From: Streptosporangiaceae bacterium
Lineage (GTDB): Bacteria > Actinomycetota > Actinomycetes > Streptosporangiales > Streptosporangiaceae
DNA: 18,619 nt
Assembly (NCBI GenBank): GCA_030041195.1
Contig: JASHOI010000143.1
Location: 1 to 18,619 of the forward strand
Reading direction: 5' to 3'
Program-made: the position numbers and the translations under genes
The notes under the pieces: generated by a model
The model's input: only the letters and a program-made list of their open reading frames with translations
What the model was told of the DNA's origin: nothing
The model's database searches: none
In this document: one piece after another, positions 6,298-13,794 of the stretch
Numbering within the stretch: position 1 is the first letter of the stretch
Layout: every line of letters begins with the position of its first letter

Positions 6298-6768
6298 TTA
6301 GTGCACGCGGCTGGCGGGGGTGGGAGTCGGCTCAGCGGCGGGAGGCGGCGGCCAGGGCGCGCTGGCAGCGTGGGCCGCCCTGGTGTCGTAGGCGGCGCGG
6401 GCGGCGTCGACCTCGTCCAGGTGGGCGTCGGCCCACGTCATCAGCGCGCCGACCGCGTCGAGCAGGGTCCGGCCGAGCGGGGTGAGTTCGTACTCCACCC
6501 GGGGCGGCATCACCGGGTACATGGTGCGGCTGACGATGCCGTCGCGTTCCAGCCCGCGCAGGGTCACGGTCAGCATCCGCTGGCTGATCCCGTCGACCGA
6601 ACGCTTCAGCGCGGTGAACCGCTCCGGCCCGTCGCCGAGACGCGAAATCACGAACAGCGACCACTTGTCGCCGACCCGCTCCAGGATCTCCCGAATCCGG
6701 CAGCCGACGATCGTGATGCCCGGCCTGGCCTGCGCGCCGTTGGTGCCGGGCGGCGCGGCAAGCTCCAT
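6298..6768 (-). CDS. HxlR family winged-helix transcriptional regulator
   Basis: This 156-residue protein carries the HxlR/DUF24 winged helix-turn-helix: GCRIREILERVGDKWSLFVI (22-41), then RFTALKRSVDGISQRMLTVTLRGLERDGIV (50-79) and VEYELTPLGRTL (91-102). These regulators bind palindromic DNA as dimers. Several family members (YodB, HypR, QsrR) sense electrophiles or disulfide stress through the cysteine in the first helix. Here Cys23 is that residue and the only cysteine, so redox or electrophile sensing is plausible. The C-terminal 25 residues are Pro/Ala-rich and atypical. The start at 6768 is chosen because GGAGG lies 5 bases upstream; an ATG at 6780 lies before this ribosome binding site. 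It is divergent from a YceI gene, the probable target. Confidence 0.88.
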   Translation of the reverse strand: MELAAPPGTNGAQARPGITIVGCRIREILERVGDKWSLFVISRLGDGPERFTALKRSVDGISQRMLTVTLRGLERDGIVSRTMYPVMPPRVEYELTPLGRTLLDAVGALMTWADAHLDEVDAARAAYDTRAAHAASAPWPPPPAAEPTPTPASRVH

Positions 6769-6780
6769 GGTTACCTCCAT

Positions 6781-6906
6781 GTGACTCGGGTAGCCGCAAG
6801 TACCGTCTTGTGTGTGCCGGCGGTGCTCCCGGAGGATGGTAGGGGTTCTGTACGTGTACCACGTGCCTGTCAGTAACTGTCATACCTACTGGAACTAGGA
6901 GACATC
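6781..6906. promoter_or_regulatory. Divergent promoter/operator region between HxlR and YceI genes
   Basis: This gap lies between two divergent starts and holds several symmetric elements. ACGTG and CACGT flank a TAC spacer (6852-6864). CTGTCA occurs twice as direct repeats exactly 10 bp apart (6867-6872 and 6877-6882). CAGT-A-ACTG forms a 9-bp palindrome (6871-6879). On the HxlR side ACTCGGG and CCGCAAGT (6784-6790 and 6793-6800) are imperfectly symmetric around TAG. A strong AGGAG lies 5 bases before the YceI ATG. HxlR proteins usually regulate themselves and the divergent gene, so one of these is probably its operator; which one is inference. Confidence 0.5.
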
Positions 6907-7467
6907 ATGACGGCCGAAACTGTCGAGATCCCGGGCTACGTCGCTGGTACCTGGGACATCGATCCCGTCCACTCGAGCATTGGGTTCGTGGCCAGGCACC
7001 TGATGGTCAGCAAGGTCCGGGGGAAGTTCGGCACGTTCGAGGGCCAGATCGTCACGGCGGAGGATCCGCTGCAGTCATCGGCGACCGCGACCATCGACAC
7101 GACGTCGTTCGACACCGGCAACGACCAGCGCAACAGCGATGTCAAGGGCGAGGGATTCCTCGACGTCGCCAACAACCCGCAGATCACCTACCGGTCCACC
7201 AGCATCCGGCGGGATGGCGAGCAGTACATCGCCGAGGGCGAGCTGACGATCAAGGGTGTCACCCGCCCGGTCGAGCTCGCGGTCGAGGTCAACGGCATCG
7301 GCCCGGACCCATACGGCGGGACCCGGCTGGGGCTCTCGGCGATCGGCGAGATCAACAGGAACGACTACGGCATCAGCGCCAACGTTCCGCTGCCCACCGG
7401 CGGCGTCATGATCAGCGAGAGAATACAGCTCGAGATCGAGGTCGAAGCCACGCTGCGGAAGGACTGA
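6907..7467 (+). CDS. Cytoplasmic YceI family protein
   Basis: The 186-residue protein covers one complete YceI domain: GTWDIDPVHSSIGFVARHLM near the N-terminus, then VRGKFGTFEG, TTSFDTGNDQRNSDVKGEGFLD, ELTIKGVTRPVEL, and INRNDYGIS with a C-terminal strand ending in EVEATLRKD. The family forms a lipocalin-like barrel that binds isoprenoid-type lipids; bacterial members are often induced by acid, osmotic or oxidative stress. Unlike the YceI protein encoded at 3279-4010 it has no signal or membrane segment, so it should be cytosolic. AGGAG 5 bases upstream of the ATG supports the start. It is divergent from HxlR, implying stress- or electrophile-responsive control. Confidence 0.9.
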   Translation: MTAETVEIPGYVAGTWDIDPVHSSIGFVARHLMVSKVRGKFGTFEGQIVTAEDPLQSSATATIDTTSFDTGNDQRNSDVKGEGFLDVANNPQITYRSTSIRRDGEQYIAEGELTIKGVTRPVELAVEVNGIGPDPYGGTRLGLSAIGEINRNDYGISANVPLPTGGVMISERIQLEIEVEATLRKD

Positions 7468-7470
7468 CCT

Positions 7471-8745
7471 TCACGCTGAGCCCCGCGCCAGCGTGGCCAC
7501 GCACTCCACGTGGTGTGTCATCGGGAACGCGTCGAAAGCGCGCAGCGCGTCGAGACGCCACCCGGACGCGGTGAACAAAGCAAGATCTCGGGCCAGGGTG
7601 GCCGGATCGCAGGACACGTACGCGATCCGGCGAATCCGGCCTGCCCGCGCCGGCAGCAGGTCGATGACCGGGCGGGCGAGCCCGGTTCGCGGCGGGTCGA
7701 GCACGGCCAGCGAGGCACCGGACGTCCCCTGGCGGCCCAGCACCACCGGCACGTCCCCGCGGTGCACCCGGGCCCATGGCGCGTGCCGGAGGTTGTGCCT
7801 GGCGTCGCGCACCGCGGCGGCGTCCGACTCGATCCCGATCACCGCCCCGGACGGGCCGACCGCGGCGGCCAGCACCCCGGCGAACAGCCCGGCCCCGCAG
7901 TACAGGTCGAGCGCGGTCTCCCCCGGCCGCGGGCGCAGCGTGTCCAGCACCGCGCCAGCGAGCGTGTCCGGCGCCTGCGGATGGACCTGCCAGAACCCGC
8001 TCGCGCTGACCCGCCAGTCCCGCCCGGCGGCTCGCTGCCGCAGGTAGCCGGTGCCGCGGACGACCCGGCGGCCGGAGATCACGGTGTCCGCGTCGATCGG
8101 CCCTCCCGGCACGTCCCGGTCGGTGATCACCGCGCGCTGGCCGGAGCCTGGTGCGGCGGCGACCTCAACCCAGGCCGCGCCCGGCCACGCCCGCCCGGTC
8201 GCCGCGGCTGAGGCGACCAGCGGGTGCGCGATCGGGCAGTCGCCGATCTCCATGACGTCGTGCGACCGGTGCCTGCGCAGGCCCGCCGCGCCGCCCGGCC
8301 CGATGGCGTACTTCACCCTGGTCCGCCAGCCCAGGCCGGTCTCATCACCCGGCATCGGCTCGACGCTGAGGTCGCGGTCGATGCCCGCGATCCGGCGCAG
8401 CTGCTGCCGGACCACCGCGGCCTTCAGCGCCCGCTGGGCCGGGAGGCTGGCGTGCTGCCAGTCGCACCCGCCGCAGCCGCCGGGCCGCGCGTTCGGGCAC
8501 GGCGGCTGCACCCGGTCGGCCGAGGCATCCAGGATCTCGGTGGCGTCGGCCCGCGCCAGCCTGGATGTGGTCTGGGTGATGACCGCCGTGACCCGCTCGC
8601 CGGGCAGCGCGTGCCGCACGAAGATGACCGGCCCGGAGGCTGGCCTGGCCACGCACCAGCCACCCTGCGCGGCCTCGCCGACGGTCAGCTCGAGCCGGTC
8701 GCCGACTCGCGGCAGACCCGGCGCGGATAGAGTCACACCACCCAT
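7471..8745 (-). CDS. TrmA/RlmD-family 23S rRNA or tRNA (uracil-5-)-methyltransferase
   Basis: This 424-residue protein is a class I SAM enzyme forming 5-methyluridine in RNA. An N-terminal TRAM-like beta domain spans about 12-70. Four cysteines suit a [4Fe-4S] cluster: Cys83, Cys91, Cys94 (CGGCDWQH) and Cys170 (IGDCPIAHP). The SAM-binding motif is LDLYCGAG (279-286), followed by LDPPRTG (349-355). The catalytic nucleophile is Cys379 in YVSCDPATLARDL and the general base is Glu414 in HHVECV, so all key residues are present. It is orthologous by position and sequence to mycobacterial Rv2689c. Whether it modifies rRNA or tRNA is not decidable here. The ATG at 8745 has GGGAG very close upstream; a GTG three codons later (8736) is an alternative start. 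Confidence 0.9.
   Translation of the reverse strand: MGGVTLSAPGLPRVGDRLELTVGEAAQGGWCVARPASGPVIFVRHALPGERVTAVITQTTSRLARADATEILDASADRVQPPCPNARPGGCGGCDWQHASLPAQRALKAAVVRQQLRRIAGIDRDLSVEPMPGDETGLGWRTRVKYAIGPGGAAGLRRHRSHDVMEIGDCPIAHPLVASAAATGRAWPGAAWVEVAAAPGSGQRAVITDRDVPGGPIDADTVISGRRVVRGTGYLRQRAAGRDWRVSASGFWQVHPQAPDTLAGAVLDTLRPRPGETALDLYCGAGLFAGVLAAAVGPSGAVIGIESDAAAVRDARHNLRHAPWARVHRGDVPVVLGRQGTSGASLAVLDPPRTGLARPVIDLLPARAGRIRRIAYVSCDPATLARDLALFTASGWRLDALRAFDAFPMTHHVECVATLARGSA
7472..7495. terminator. Weak hairpin between convergent YceI and methyltransferase genes
   Basis: CACGCTG (7472-7478) pairs with CAGCGTG (7489-7495) across a 10-base loop. The two genes end only 3 bases apart, so the hairpin lies inside the last codons of the methyltransferase gene. 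It is placed to end YceI transcription, but the stem is short. Confidence 0.35.
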
Positions 8746-8779
8746 GCTCCCGCGGCGCCGCGATGTGCAGCAGGCTGGG

Positions 8780-8820
8780 GGTATTGCCTGGGCTAGCACC
8801 ACTGCGTGCCAGGTAATACC
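8780..8820. promoter_or_regulatory. 12-bp inverted repeat between rRNA methyltransferase and Trk genes
   Basis: GGTATTGCCTGG (8780-8791) and CCAGGTAATACC (8809-8820) pair at 11 of 12 positions, with the remaining pair a G-T wobble. The 17-base spacer includes GCTAGC. Within the arms, GGTAATACC (8812-8820) is itself a palindrome and GGTATTGCC (8780-8788) is a one-mismatch version. Their centres are 32 bp apart, three helical turns, as expected for two operator sites on one DNA face. The element sits in the 109-bp gap between divergent genes, so it could control either or both. Confidence 0.6.
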
Positions 8821-8854
8821 GTGATCGGGCACCGTTATCGCGGGAAGGAAGACC

Positions 8855-9529
8855 GTGCACATCGTGATCATGGGATGCGGGCGGGTCGGATCGAGGATTG
8901 CTCACACTCTGGAGGACCTGGAGCACTCTGTTGCCGTGATCGACCAGGACCCCGATGCGTTCCGTAAGCTTTCGGCTGGCTTCAAGGGCAAGAAGATCAC
9001 CGGAATCGGTTTTGACCGCGATGTCCTGATCGAGGCCGGGATTGAGCAGGCTGACGCGTTCGCGGCGGTCAGCAGCGGCGACAACTCGAACGTGATCGCG
9101 GCACGCGTGGCCAGGGAGTCGTTCGGTGTCCGGCGGGTGGTGGCCCGGATCTACGACCCGCGCCGGGCGGAGGTGTACCAGCGGCTCGGCATCCCGACCG
9201 TGGCCACCGTGCAGTGGACCGCCGATCAGATGCTGCGCAAGCTGCTGCCCGAGGGTGCGCAGCCGCTCTGGCGCGATCCGACCGGCGCGATCGTGCTCGC
9301 CGAGGTGGCCTACGACGATCACTGGCTCGGGGAAAAGGCATCGGCGCTGGAGGAGGCGTCCCGGAGCAAGATCGCCTTTATATCCCGGCTCGGCGAGGCC
9401 ATGCTTCCCGGCCCCGGCACCGTGCTCCAGGAGGGCGACGTGCTGCACGTGATCGCCGACGAACAGGACCTGGACAGGATCGCCACCGCGTTCGCCAAGC
9501 CGGCCCCGCCGGGGAAGGGCAGTCACTGA
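8855..9529 (+). CDS. ceoB: TrkA family K+ uptake regulatory protein (CeoB-like)
   Basis: This 224-residue protein comprises an RCK/TrkA-N Rossmann domain (GCGRVG at 7-12, Asp30 at the end of the second strand for NAD(H) ribose binding) and a C-terminal TrkA-C domain (about 130-215). Such proteins assemble as gating rings on Trk/Ktr potassium channels and respond to nucleotides. The GTG start is preceded by AAGGAAG at a suitable distance. It overlaps the next TrkA gene by one base. By synteny this is the counterpart of mycobacterial CeoB (Rv2691). No channel subunit is encoded nearby, so the membrane partner must lie elsewhere. Confidence 0.9.
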   Translation: MHIVIMGCGRVGSRIAHTLEDLEHSVAVIDQDPDAFRKLSAGFKGKKITGIGFDRDVLIEAGIEQADAFAAVSSGDNSNVIAARVARESFGVRRVVARIYDPRRAEVYQRLGIPTVATVQWTADQMLRKLLPEGAQPLWRDPTGAIVLAEVAYDDHWLGEKASALEEASRSKIAFISRLGEAMLPGPGTVLQEGDVLHVIADEQDLDRIATAFAKPAPPGKGSH

Positions 9530-10188
9530 TGCGAGTCGCCATCGCCGGGGCGGGCTCTGTCGGCCGGTCGATCGCCATCGAGCTGCTCGGCAACGGCCAC
9601 GAGGTCCTGCTCATCGACAAGGATCCCCGGAAGATCAAGGTCTACAACGTGCCGAGCGCGGAGTGGCTGCTCGCCGACGCGTGCGAGATCTCCTCGCTGG
9701 AGGACGCTTCGCTCGAGCGCTGCAACGTCGTGATCGCCGCAACCGGGGACGACAAGGTAAACCTCGTGGTGTCGCTGCTGGCCAAGACCGAGTACGGGGT
9801 GCCGCGGGTGGTGGCGCGGATCAACCACCCGAACAACGAGTGGCTGTTCAACGAGTCCTGGGGCGTCGACGTGGCCGTGTCAACGCCCCGGCTGCTCTCG
9901 GCCCTGGTCGAGGAGGCGGTCAGCGTCGGCGACCTGGTCCGGCTGATGACCTTCCGGCAGAGCGAGGCCAGCCTGGTGGAGCTGACCATGCCCGCCGACG
10001 CCCCCCTGGCCGGGCAGCGGATCGGCTCGATCGAGTGGCCGGCCGATACCGCGCTCGTCGCCATCTTGCGCGACGGTCGCGTGATCGTGCCCAACAGCGA
10101 CGACCCGCTGGAGGCCGGGGACGAACTGCTGTTCGTGACCAGCGAGAACGTCGAGGAGGAACTGGGCGCCCTGCTCGCCGGCCACTGA
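9529..10188 (+). CDS. ceoC: TrkA family K+ uptake regulatory protein (CeoC-like)
   Basis: This second RCK protein has 219 residues. Its Rossmann motif is GAGSVG (7-12) with Asp30, and a TrkA-C domain covers about 135-215. It starts at ATG 9529, sharing one base with the preceding stop (TGATG), so the two are co-transcribed and coupled by re-initiation. Two single-domain-pair RCK proteins in tandem, rather than one duplicated TrkA, is the actinobacterial layout (CeoB/CeoC in Mycobacterium). They probably form a hetero-oligomeric gating ring. The gene converges on the DUF3710 gene with an 18-base gap. Confidence 0.9.
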   Translation: MRVAIAGAGSVGRSIAIELLGNGHEVLLIDKDPRKIKVYNVPSAEWLLADACEISSLEDASLERCNVVIAATGDDKVNLVVSLLAKTEYGVPRVVARINHPNNEWLFNESWGVDVAVSTPRLLSALVEEAVSVGDLVRLMTFRQSEASLVELTMPADAPLAGQRIGSIEWPADTALVAILRDGRVIVPNSDDPLEAGDELLFVTSENVEEELGALLAGH

Positions 10189-10206
10189 GGCGGGCTGGGC
10201 AGGCCG

Positions 10207-10992
10207 TTACCTGGTCTCGGTGATCTCCGGGCCGCGCTCGAACGGGTTCGGGTAGGCCGGGTCCTGCTCCTGGCTGAGTTCCTCCTCGAGCGCCTGCTGC
10301 GCGTCCTGGGGCAGCCGGATCTCCAGCAGGTCCCCAGGCGGGGCCGGATGATCGCCGCGCACCACCACCACATCGCCGAACAGTTCCTCGAGCGGCCTGG
10401 CGAGCTCCGGGTGGCGGGCGGCCGGGCCGCGGATCATGCCACGCAGGAACCAGCGGGGGCCGTCAACGCCGAGGAAGCGGACCGGCTCCAGCTGCCCGCG
10501 GCGGCCCTCTCCGCCTGGATGCAGCCGTGCGTGCAGCTCGAGACCGAACGGGCCCTGCGCCTCCTTGCTGTCGCCACCCGCCTTTGCCACCTCGCCGGCG
10601 AACTCCTGCCGCACCTCGTCCCACAGCCCGCTGGTCTTCGGCGCGGCAAAGGCCATCAGCTCGATCGAGCTGTCGGCGCGCCGGACCGTGATCCACACGC
10701 CCATGCCCTCGGCGACCTTGACCTCGATCTCGATGCCGTCGTACATGGGCACCAGCAGGCTGCCGAAATCTATCCGGTCTCGCTCCGGATAGCTGCCTGC
10801 CCCGTCCCACGGCCCGGACCCCTGATCCCGCTGCTCGCCGGAGCCGCTGGTGACCGCCCGGACGTCATCGTCGCCCTCGTCGTCATCGGGCTCGTCCAGC
10901 TCGTCCGGGTCGCCATACAGCTCCAGATCATCCTGGGCAGGGCCAGGTTCATGTCCGGGCTCCGCGACCTCGCGGCGGCGCCGTCGGAACAC
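10207..10992 (-). CDS. DUF3710 domain protein
   Basis: The protein has 261 residues: a basic start (FRRRRRE), a strongly acidic disordered stretch (about 20-45, rich in Asp/Glu), then the conserved DUF3710 domain (about 70-230). Recognisable segments are DFGSLLVPMYDGIEIEVK, ADSSIELMAFAAPKTSGLWDEVR, and DGPRWFLRGMIRGPAA with LEELFGDVVVVRG. Function is unknown; the family is actinobacterial and nearly always sits next to dut, as here (Rv2696c-Rv2697c in M. tuberculosis). The GTG at 10992 is chosen because AGGAG lies 7 bases upstream and the resulting MFRRRR start resembles homologues; another GTG is at 10998. It follows dut by 35 bases and is probably in its operon. Confidence 0.88.
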   Translation of the reverse strand: MFRRRRREVAEPGHEPGPAQDDLELYGDPDELDEPDDDEGDDDVRAVTSGSGEQRDQGSGPWDGAGSYPERDRIDFGSLLVPMYDGIEIEVKVAEGMGVWITVRRADSSIELMAFAAPKTSGLWDEVRQEFAGEVAKAGGDSKEAQGPFGLELHARLHPGGEGRRGQLEPVRFLGVDGPRWFLRGMIRGPAARHPELARPLEELFGDVVVVRGDHPAPPGDLLEIRLPQDAQQALEEELSQEQDPAYPNPFERGPEITETR

Positions 10993-11027
10993 CTGCACGC
11001 TCCTAACTTCCTTGCGGGAAACTCGTC

Positions 11028-11525
11028 CTAACCGGCTGACGTGGCGGCCGCTGCGTGCCCTCCCGTCGAGCCGAACCCGCCCTCGCCTCTTGCCGACCCC
11101 GGCAGCCGCTCGACCTCGTGAAACACCGGGCGCTCCACCCGCTGCACCACGAGCTGGGCGATCCGGTCCCCGCGCTGGAGGCGCACTGGACTCTCCGCAT
11201 CCGTGTTCATCAGGATGACCCTGATCTCGCCACGGTACCCGGCGTCCACGGTTCCTGGCGCATTCACGACCGTGACGCCGTGCCTGGCCGCCAGGCCGGA
11301 ACGCGGATGGATGAACGCGGCGTAGCCGTCGGGCAGGGCTATGGCGATCCCGGTGGACACAACGGTGCGCTGCCCCGGTGCGAGCTCCACATCGGCGGCG
11401 GCGTATAGGTCGGCGCCCGCATCGCCGGGGTGGGCCTGCTCCGGCGGCGGGAGCCCGGGATCAAGCCGCTGGATGAGCACCCGGACGCCGCCAGGCTCGG
11501 AGTTCGTGCGTGCCGCCTCTTTCAC
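11028..11525 (-). CDS. dut: dUTP diphosphatase (dUTPase)
   Basis: The enzyme hydrolyses dUTP to dUMP and pyrophosphate, limiting uracil in DNA and supplying dTMP synthesis; it works as a homotrimer. All five trimeric dUTPase motifs are present in the 165-residue protein: PGDAGADL (33-40), PRSGLA (74-79), [10 protein letters not shown] (91-100) with Asp94, GDRIAQLV (119-126), and the C-terminal GGFGSTG (149-155) that closes over the substrate. The GTG start at 11525 is preferred because TAAGGT lies 7 bases upstream in leaderless register. A GTG at 11480 would give a shorter but still complete enzyme. It is upstream of the DUF3710 gene on the same strand, the standard actinobacterial pairing. 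Confidence 0.93.
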   Translation of the reverse strand: MKEAARTNSEPGGVRVLIQRLDPGLPPPEQAHPGDAGADLYAAADVELAPGQRTVVSTGIAIALPDGYAAFIHPRSGLAARHGVTVVNAPGTVDAGYRGEIRVILMNTDAESPVRLQRGDRIAQLVVQRVERPVFHEVERLPGSARGEGGFGSTGGHAAAATSAG

Positions 11526-11532
11526 GCAGGTG

Positions 11533-11538
11533 ACCTTA
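11533..11538 (-). promoter_or_regulatory. Candidate -10 element of dut
   Basis: On the minus strand this reads TAAGGT, matching TANNNT, and ends 7 bases before the GTG start codon at 11525. That suggests a leaderless or nearly leaderless dut-DUF3710 transcript initiated in the 92-base gap after the permease gene. No clear -35 is seen. Confidence 0.4.
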
Positions 11539-11617
11539 CCGCCGGACCGGCAGGTTCGCTCGCCCCGCCACGCTCCCGGGAACCGCGCCTCGCCCGGCCG
11601 CGAACCACCTCGGGCGG

Positions 11618-12946
11618 CTATGAACCCCCGCCCACCTCCCCATCCTCCTGCACCGCGCCGGTGGCCGGTGGCGATGCCCGGGGCGGAGCCCCGCGCAGGT
11701 GTGGCCACGCGTAGCAGATCGCGGCGGCAGCCGGGACCGCGACGATCGCCCCGGCGATTCCGGCGACAATCCCTCCCACGGCAAGGACCAGGATGATCGC
11801 GAGGGGGTGCAGCCGGACGATCCGCCCCACCACCAGAGGCTGCAGCAGATGGCTCTCGATCTGGTTTTCCAGCAGGAAGACGCCGAGCAGGATCACGGCC
11901 GCGATCCAGCCCTTGGTACCGAGGGTCACCACGATCGCGAGCGCCCCGGCCACGAGAATCCCAACCAGCGGCACGTAGGCGGCGACGAACACCAGGATGA
12001 TCAGCGGCACGAGGAGCGGGACGCCCAGCAGCCACAGCGCCAGGCCGATGAACACGGCGTGGATCGCCGCGACCGCCGTGGTGCCGCGCACGTAGTTCAC
12101 CAGCGCTGACCACGCGGCCGCCCCGGCGTTGTCCGCCCGCTGCCTGGCGTCTGGCCGCAGCCCCTTGATGAGCCACGCCCAGATTCGCTCACCATCCTTG
12201 AGCAGGAAGAACGTGATGAACATCATCAGGATCAGGCCGGTCAGCACCTCAAGGACGATCTTCCCCCCGGTGACCACGGTCCCGGCGATGAGGGACTTGT
12301 GCTGGGAGAGGAAGTGCACCAGGTCGTTGCTGTACTGCTGCAGGCGCACGCTGTTGAGGTGGAAGGGCGAGCCGGCGAGCGAGGCCTGCACCTCGTGGGC
12401 GGTGTGCTTCACCTCGGTCTGCAGCCGCGGGTAGTCGGCGGATACCCGGTTGGCGGCCAGAATCGAGATCCCGGCGAGGACCACGATGGTGGTCAGGACC
12501 GTGCACCATGTTGCGGCGAGTGAGGGCAGCCCTGCCCGGCGCAGCCGGGAGGTCAGCGGCTGCAGCAGCGCGGTCAGCAGCAGCGCGGCGATGCACGGCA
12601 GGACCACCAGGCTGAGCGCGGTGGCAACCCGGAACGCGACGTAGATCAGCAGGCCGATAACGAGCAGGCGCCACGACCACGCGGCGGCCCGCTGCAGTGC
12701 CCGCGGCACGGCGGGCTCCTGCGGGGGCCGGCCACCTGCCGCGGCTCGCGGAGCGCCCGGCGCCCCGTTGGTCGCCTGGTCCGTTTCGCCGTCCTGCTTG
12801 GTCCGGTGCCCGCGGGTATCGGTGTTGCCGGTCTCCGCGGTGTCCGGCCGTCCCTGGACCGCTGTGGCGGCCCGGCTTCCCGGGGAAGGATCCGTCTCGC
12901 TCTCCCGGTTTCCGCGCCAAGCCAACCACCCGCTCATGACATCCAT
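11618..12946 (-). CDS. AI-2E family transporter (TqsA/PerM-like permease)
   Basis: This membrane protein has 442 residues. The first 85 or so are hydrophilic and disordered, rich in Gly, Thr, Asp and Arg. About seven or eight hydrophobic helices follow (for example 92-129, 147-165, 230-249, 290-308, 310-342, 346-360, 380-412). A large polar segment lies between the third and fourth (about 166-222), as usual in this family. The C-terminal signature is clear: [15 protein letters not shown] then a glycine-rich helix ending in VAVPAAAA. The substrate is unknown; family members include AI-2 exporters and Na+/H+ antiporters, so the name should not be read as function. ATGs at 12946 and 12937 are both possible. 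It is divergent from the DUF3093 gene with only a 21-base gap. Confidence 0.85.
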   Translation of the reverse strand: MDVMSGWLAWRGNRESETDPSPGSRAATAVQGRPDTAETGNTDTRGHRTKQDGETDQATNGAPGAPRAAAGGRPPQEPAVPRALQRAAAWSWRLLVIGLLIYVAFRVATALSLVVLPCIAALLLTALLQPLTSRLRRAGLPSLAATWCTVLTTIVVLAGISILAANRVSADYPRLQTEVKHTAHEVQASLAGSPFHLNSVRLQQYSNDLVHFLSQHKSLIAGTVVTGGKIVLEVLTGLILMMFITFFLLKDGERIWAWLIKGLRPDARQRADNAGAAAWSALVNYVRGTTAVAAIHAVFIGLALWLLGVPLLVPLIILVFVAAYVPLVGILVAGALAIVVTLGTKGWIAAVILLGVFLLENQIESHLLQPLVVGRIVRLHPLAIILVLAVGGIVAGIAGAIVAVPAAAAICYAWPHLRGAPPRASPPATGAVQEDGEVGGGS

Positions 12947-12967
12947 GTAACCAACTACGGTGGGGTA
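12947..12967. promoter_or_regulatory. 21-bp divergent promoter gap (permease / DUF3093)
   Basis: The plus strand holds TACGGT (12956-12961), ending exactly 6 bases before the DUF3093 ATG at 12968: a leaderless -10 in standard register. On the minus strand TAGTTG overlaps the same bases, 5 bases from the permease ATG at 12946, but lacks the final consensus T. Any -35 elements would have to lie inside the opposing coding regions. Confidence 0.45.
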
Positions 12968-13444
12968 ATGCGCAGTTACACCGAACGGCTTCGCGTGCCC
13001 GCCGCGTACTGGTGGCTCGACATGCTGACGGCATTCACGTTCGCGAGCTTCGTATGGGCCGGGTTCAACCTGCTCGTAGCCGTCGCGTCGTACGTCGTGT
13101 TCTGCGGTGGATGCGCCGCGGTGCTGTGGCTCTGGGGGCACACCACGATCCAGGTGTCCAGCGGTGAACTGCGGGCGGGCGACGCCACACTGCCGCTGGC
13201 CATGGCCGGCGAGGTGGTCGCGCTCGACGAGGCCCAGGCCCGGGCGCTGCGCGGCCCACGTGCCGACCCTAGGGCGTTCATGCTGCTCAGGCCGTATCTG
13301 AAACTCGCCGTGTATATCGAGATTACCGGGGAACATCAGGATCGGCCCTACTGGTTGATCGGCACCAGGCGGCCGGCGGAACTTGCCGCCGCCATCGAGC
13401 GATCGCGGCCGCAAGCCCGCGCCGACGGAGCCCCCGTGGGATGA
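12968..13444 (+). CDS. DUF3093 membrane protein
   Basis: This 158-residue protein begins MRSYTERLRVPAAYWWLD, the characteristic opening of DUF3093 proteins. Two transmembrane helices follow (about 14-34 and 36-57). A cytosolic C-terminal part has a PH-like character: HTTIQVSSGELRAGDATLPL, LLRPYLKLAVYIEI, and PYWLIGTRRPAELAAAIE near the end. The function is unknown. In Mycobacterium the homologue (Rv2698) is directly adjacent and divergent to dut; here an AI-2E permease lies between them. The start at 12968 matches the family N-terminus and the leaderless -10. A longer in-frame reading from 12806 overlaps the permease N-terminus and is rejected. Confidence 0.85.
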   Translation: MRSYTERLRVPAAYWWLDMLTAFTFASFVWAGFNLLVAVASYVVFCGGCAAVLWLWGHTTIQVSSGELRAGDATLPLAMAGEVVALDEAQARALRGPRADPRAFMLLRPYLKLAVYIEITGEHQDRPYWLIGTRRPAELAAAIERSRPQARADGAPVG

Positions 13445-13474
13445 TCAGCAGATTGTCGGGAGGAAGGTCCTTGG

Positions 13475-13744
13475 ATGGCAGATAAGCGGGGCAGCGGGGG
13501 CAACAAGCTGATCAGCGGCGTGGTCGGTTTTGTCGCGGCCTTCGGCGCTCGGAAGATACTGGTCTTCGCCTGGAAGAAGATCACAGGAAAGGAGCCACCC
13601 GAGCATCCCGAAGACCCACAGGTCGCTCTTGGTGAGGCGCTCACCTGGGGCGTCCTGCTCGGGGTCGGCGTCCAGATCGCGCGGATGCTGGCGCTGCGCG
13701 CCGCATCCAAGCGGATCTCCGGGCCCGCGGACCCGGCGGAATGA
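13475..13744 (+). CDS. DUF4235 small membrane protein
   Basis: The product has 89 residues. A Gly/Ala/Val-rich hydrophobic helix (about 11-32) contains KLISGVVGFVAAFGARKI, followed by WKKITGKEPPEHPEDP and a second hydrophobic stretch (about 51-75, GEALTWGVLLGVGVQIARML). This helix / charged loop / helix layout and size fit DUF4235, a widespread actinobacterial membrane family of unknown function. GGGAGGAAGG precedes the ATG at a somewhat long but workable distance. It lies 30 bases after the DUF3093 gene on the same strand and is probably co-transcribed with it. Confidence 0.75.
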   Translation: MADKRGSGGNKLISGVVGFVAAFGARKILVFAWKKITGKEPPEHPEDPQVALGEALTWGVLLGVGVQIARMLALRAASKRISGPADPAE

Positions 13745-13782
13745 AGGCAGGCCGGCATCTCGGATCGGCCCGGCGGTGTTCC

Positions 13783-13788
13783 TAGGTT
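13783..13788 (+). promoter_or_regulatory. Leaderless -10 element of the SAM methyltransferase
   Basis: TAGGTT fits TANNNT and ends exactly 6 bases before the ATG at 13795. No Shine-Dalgarno sequence precedes the gene. Transcription starting at the A of ATG is therefore likely. No convincing -35 lies 16-18 bases upstream. Confidence 0.5.
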
Positions 13789-13794
13789 GATGGC

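Noticed and set aside
5141..6768. A type IV toxin-antitoxin or defence island (AbiEi-like protein plus neighbours)
   Set aside because: No AbiEii-like toxin or other defence gene is adjacent; the neighbours are an HxlR regulator and a metabolic oxidoreductase.
12806..12967. Upstream in-frame extension of the DUF3093 gene
   Set aside because: It overlaps the permease N-terminus and lacks family similarity; the start at 12968 matches DUF3093 proteins and a leaderless -10.
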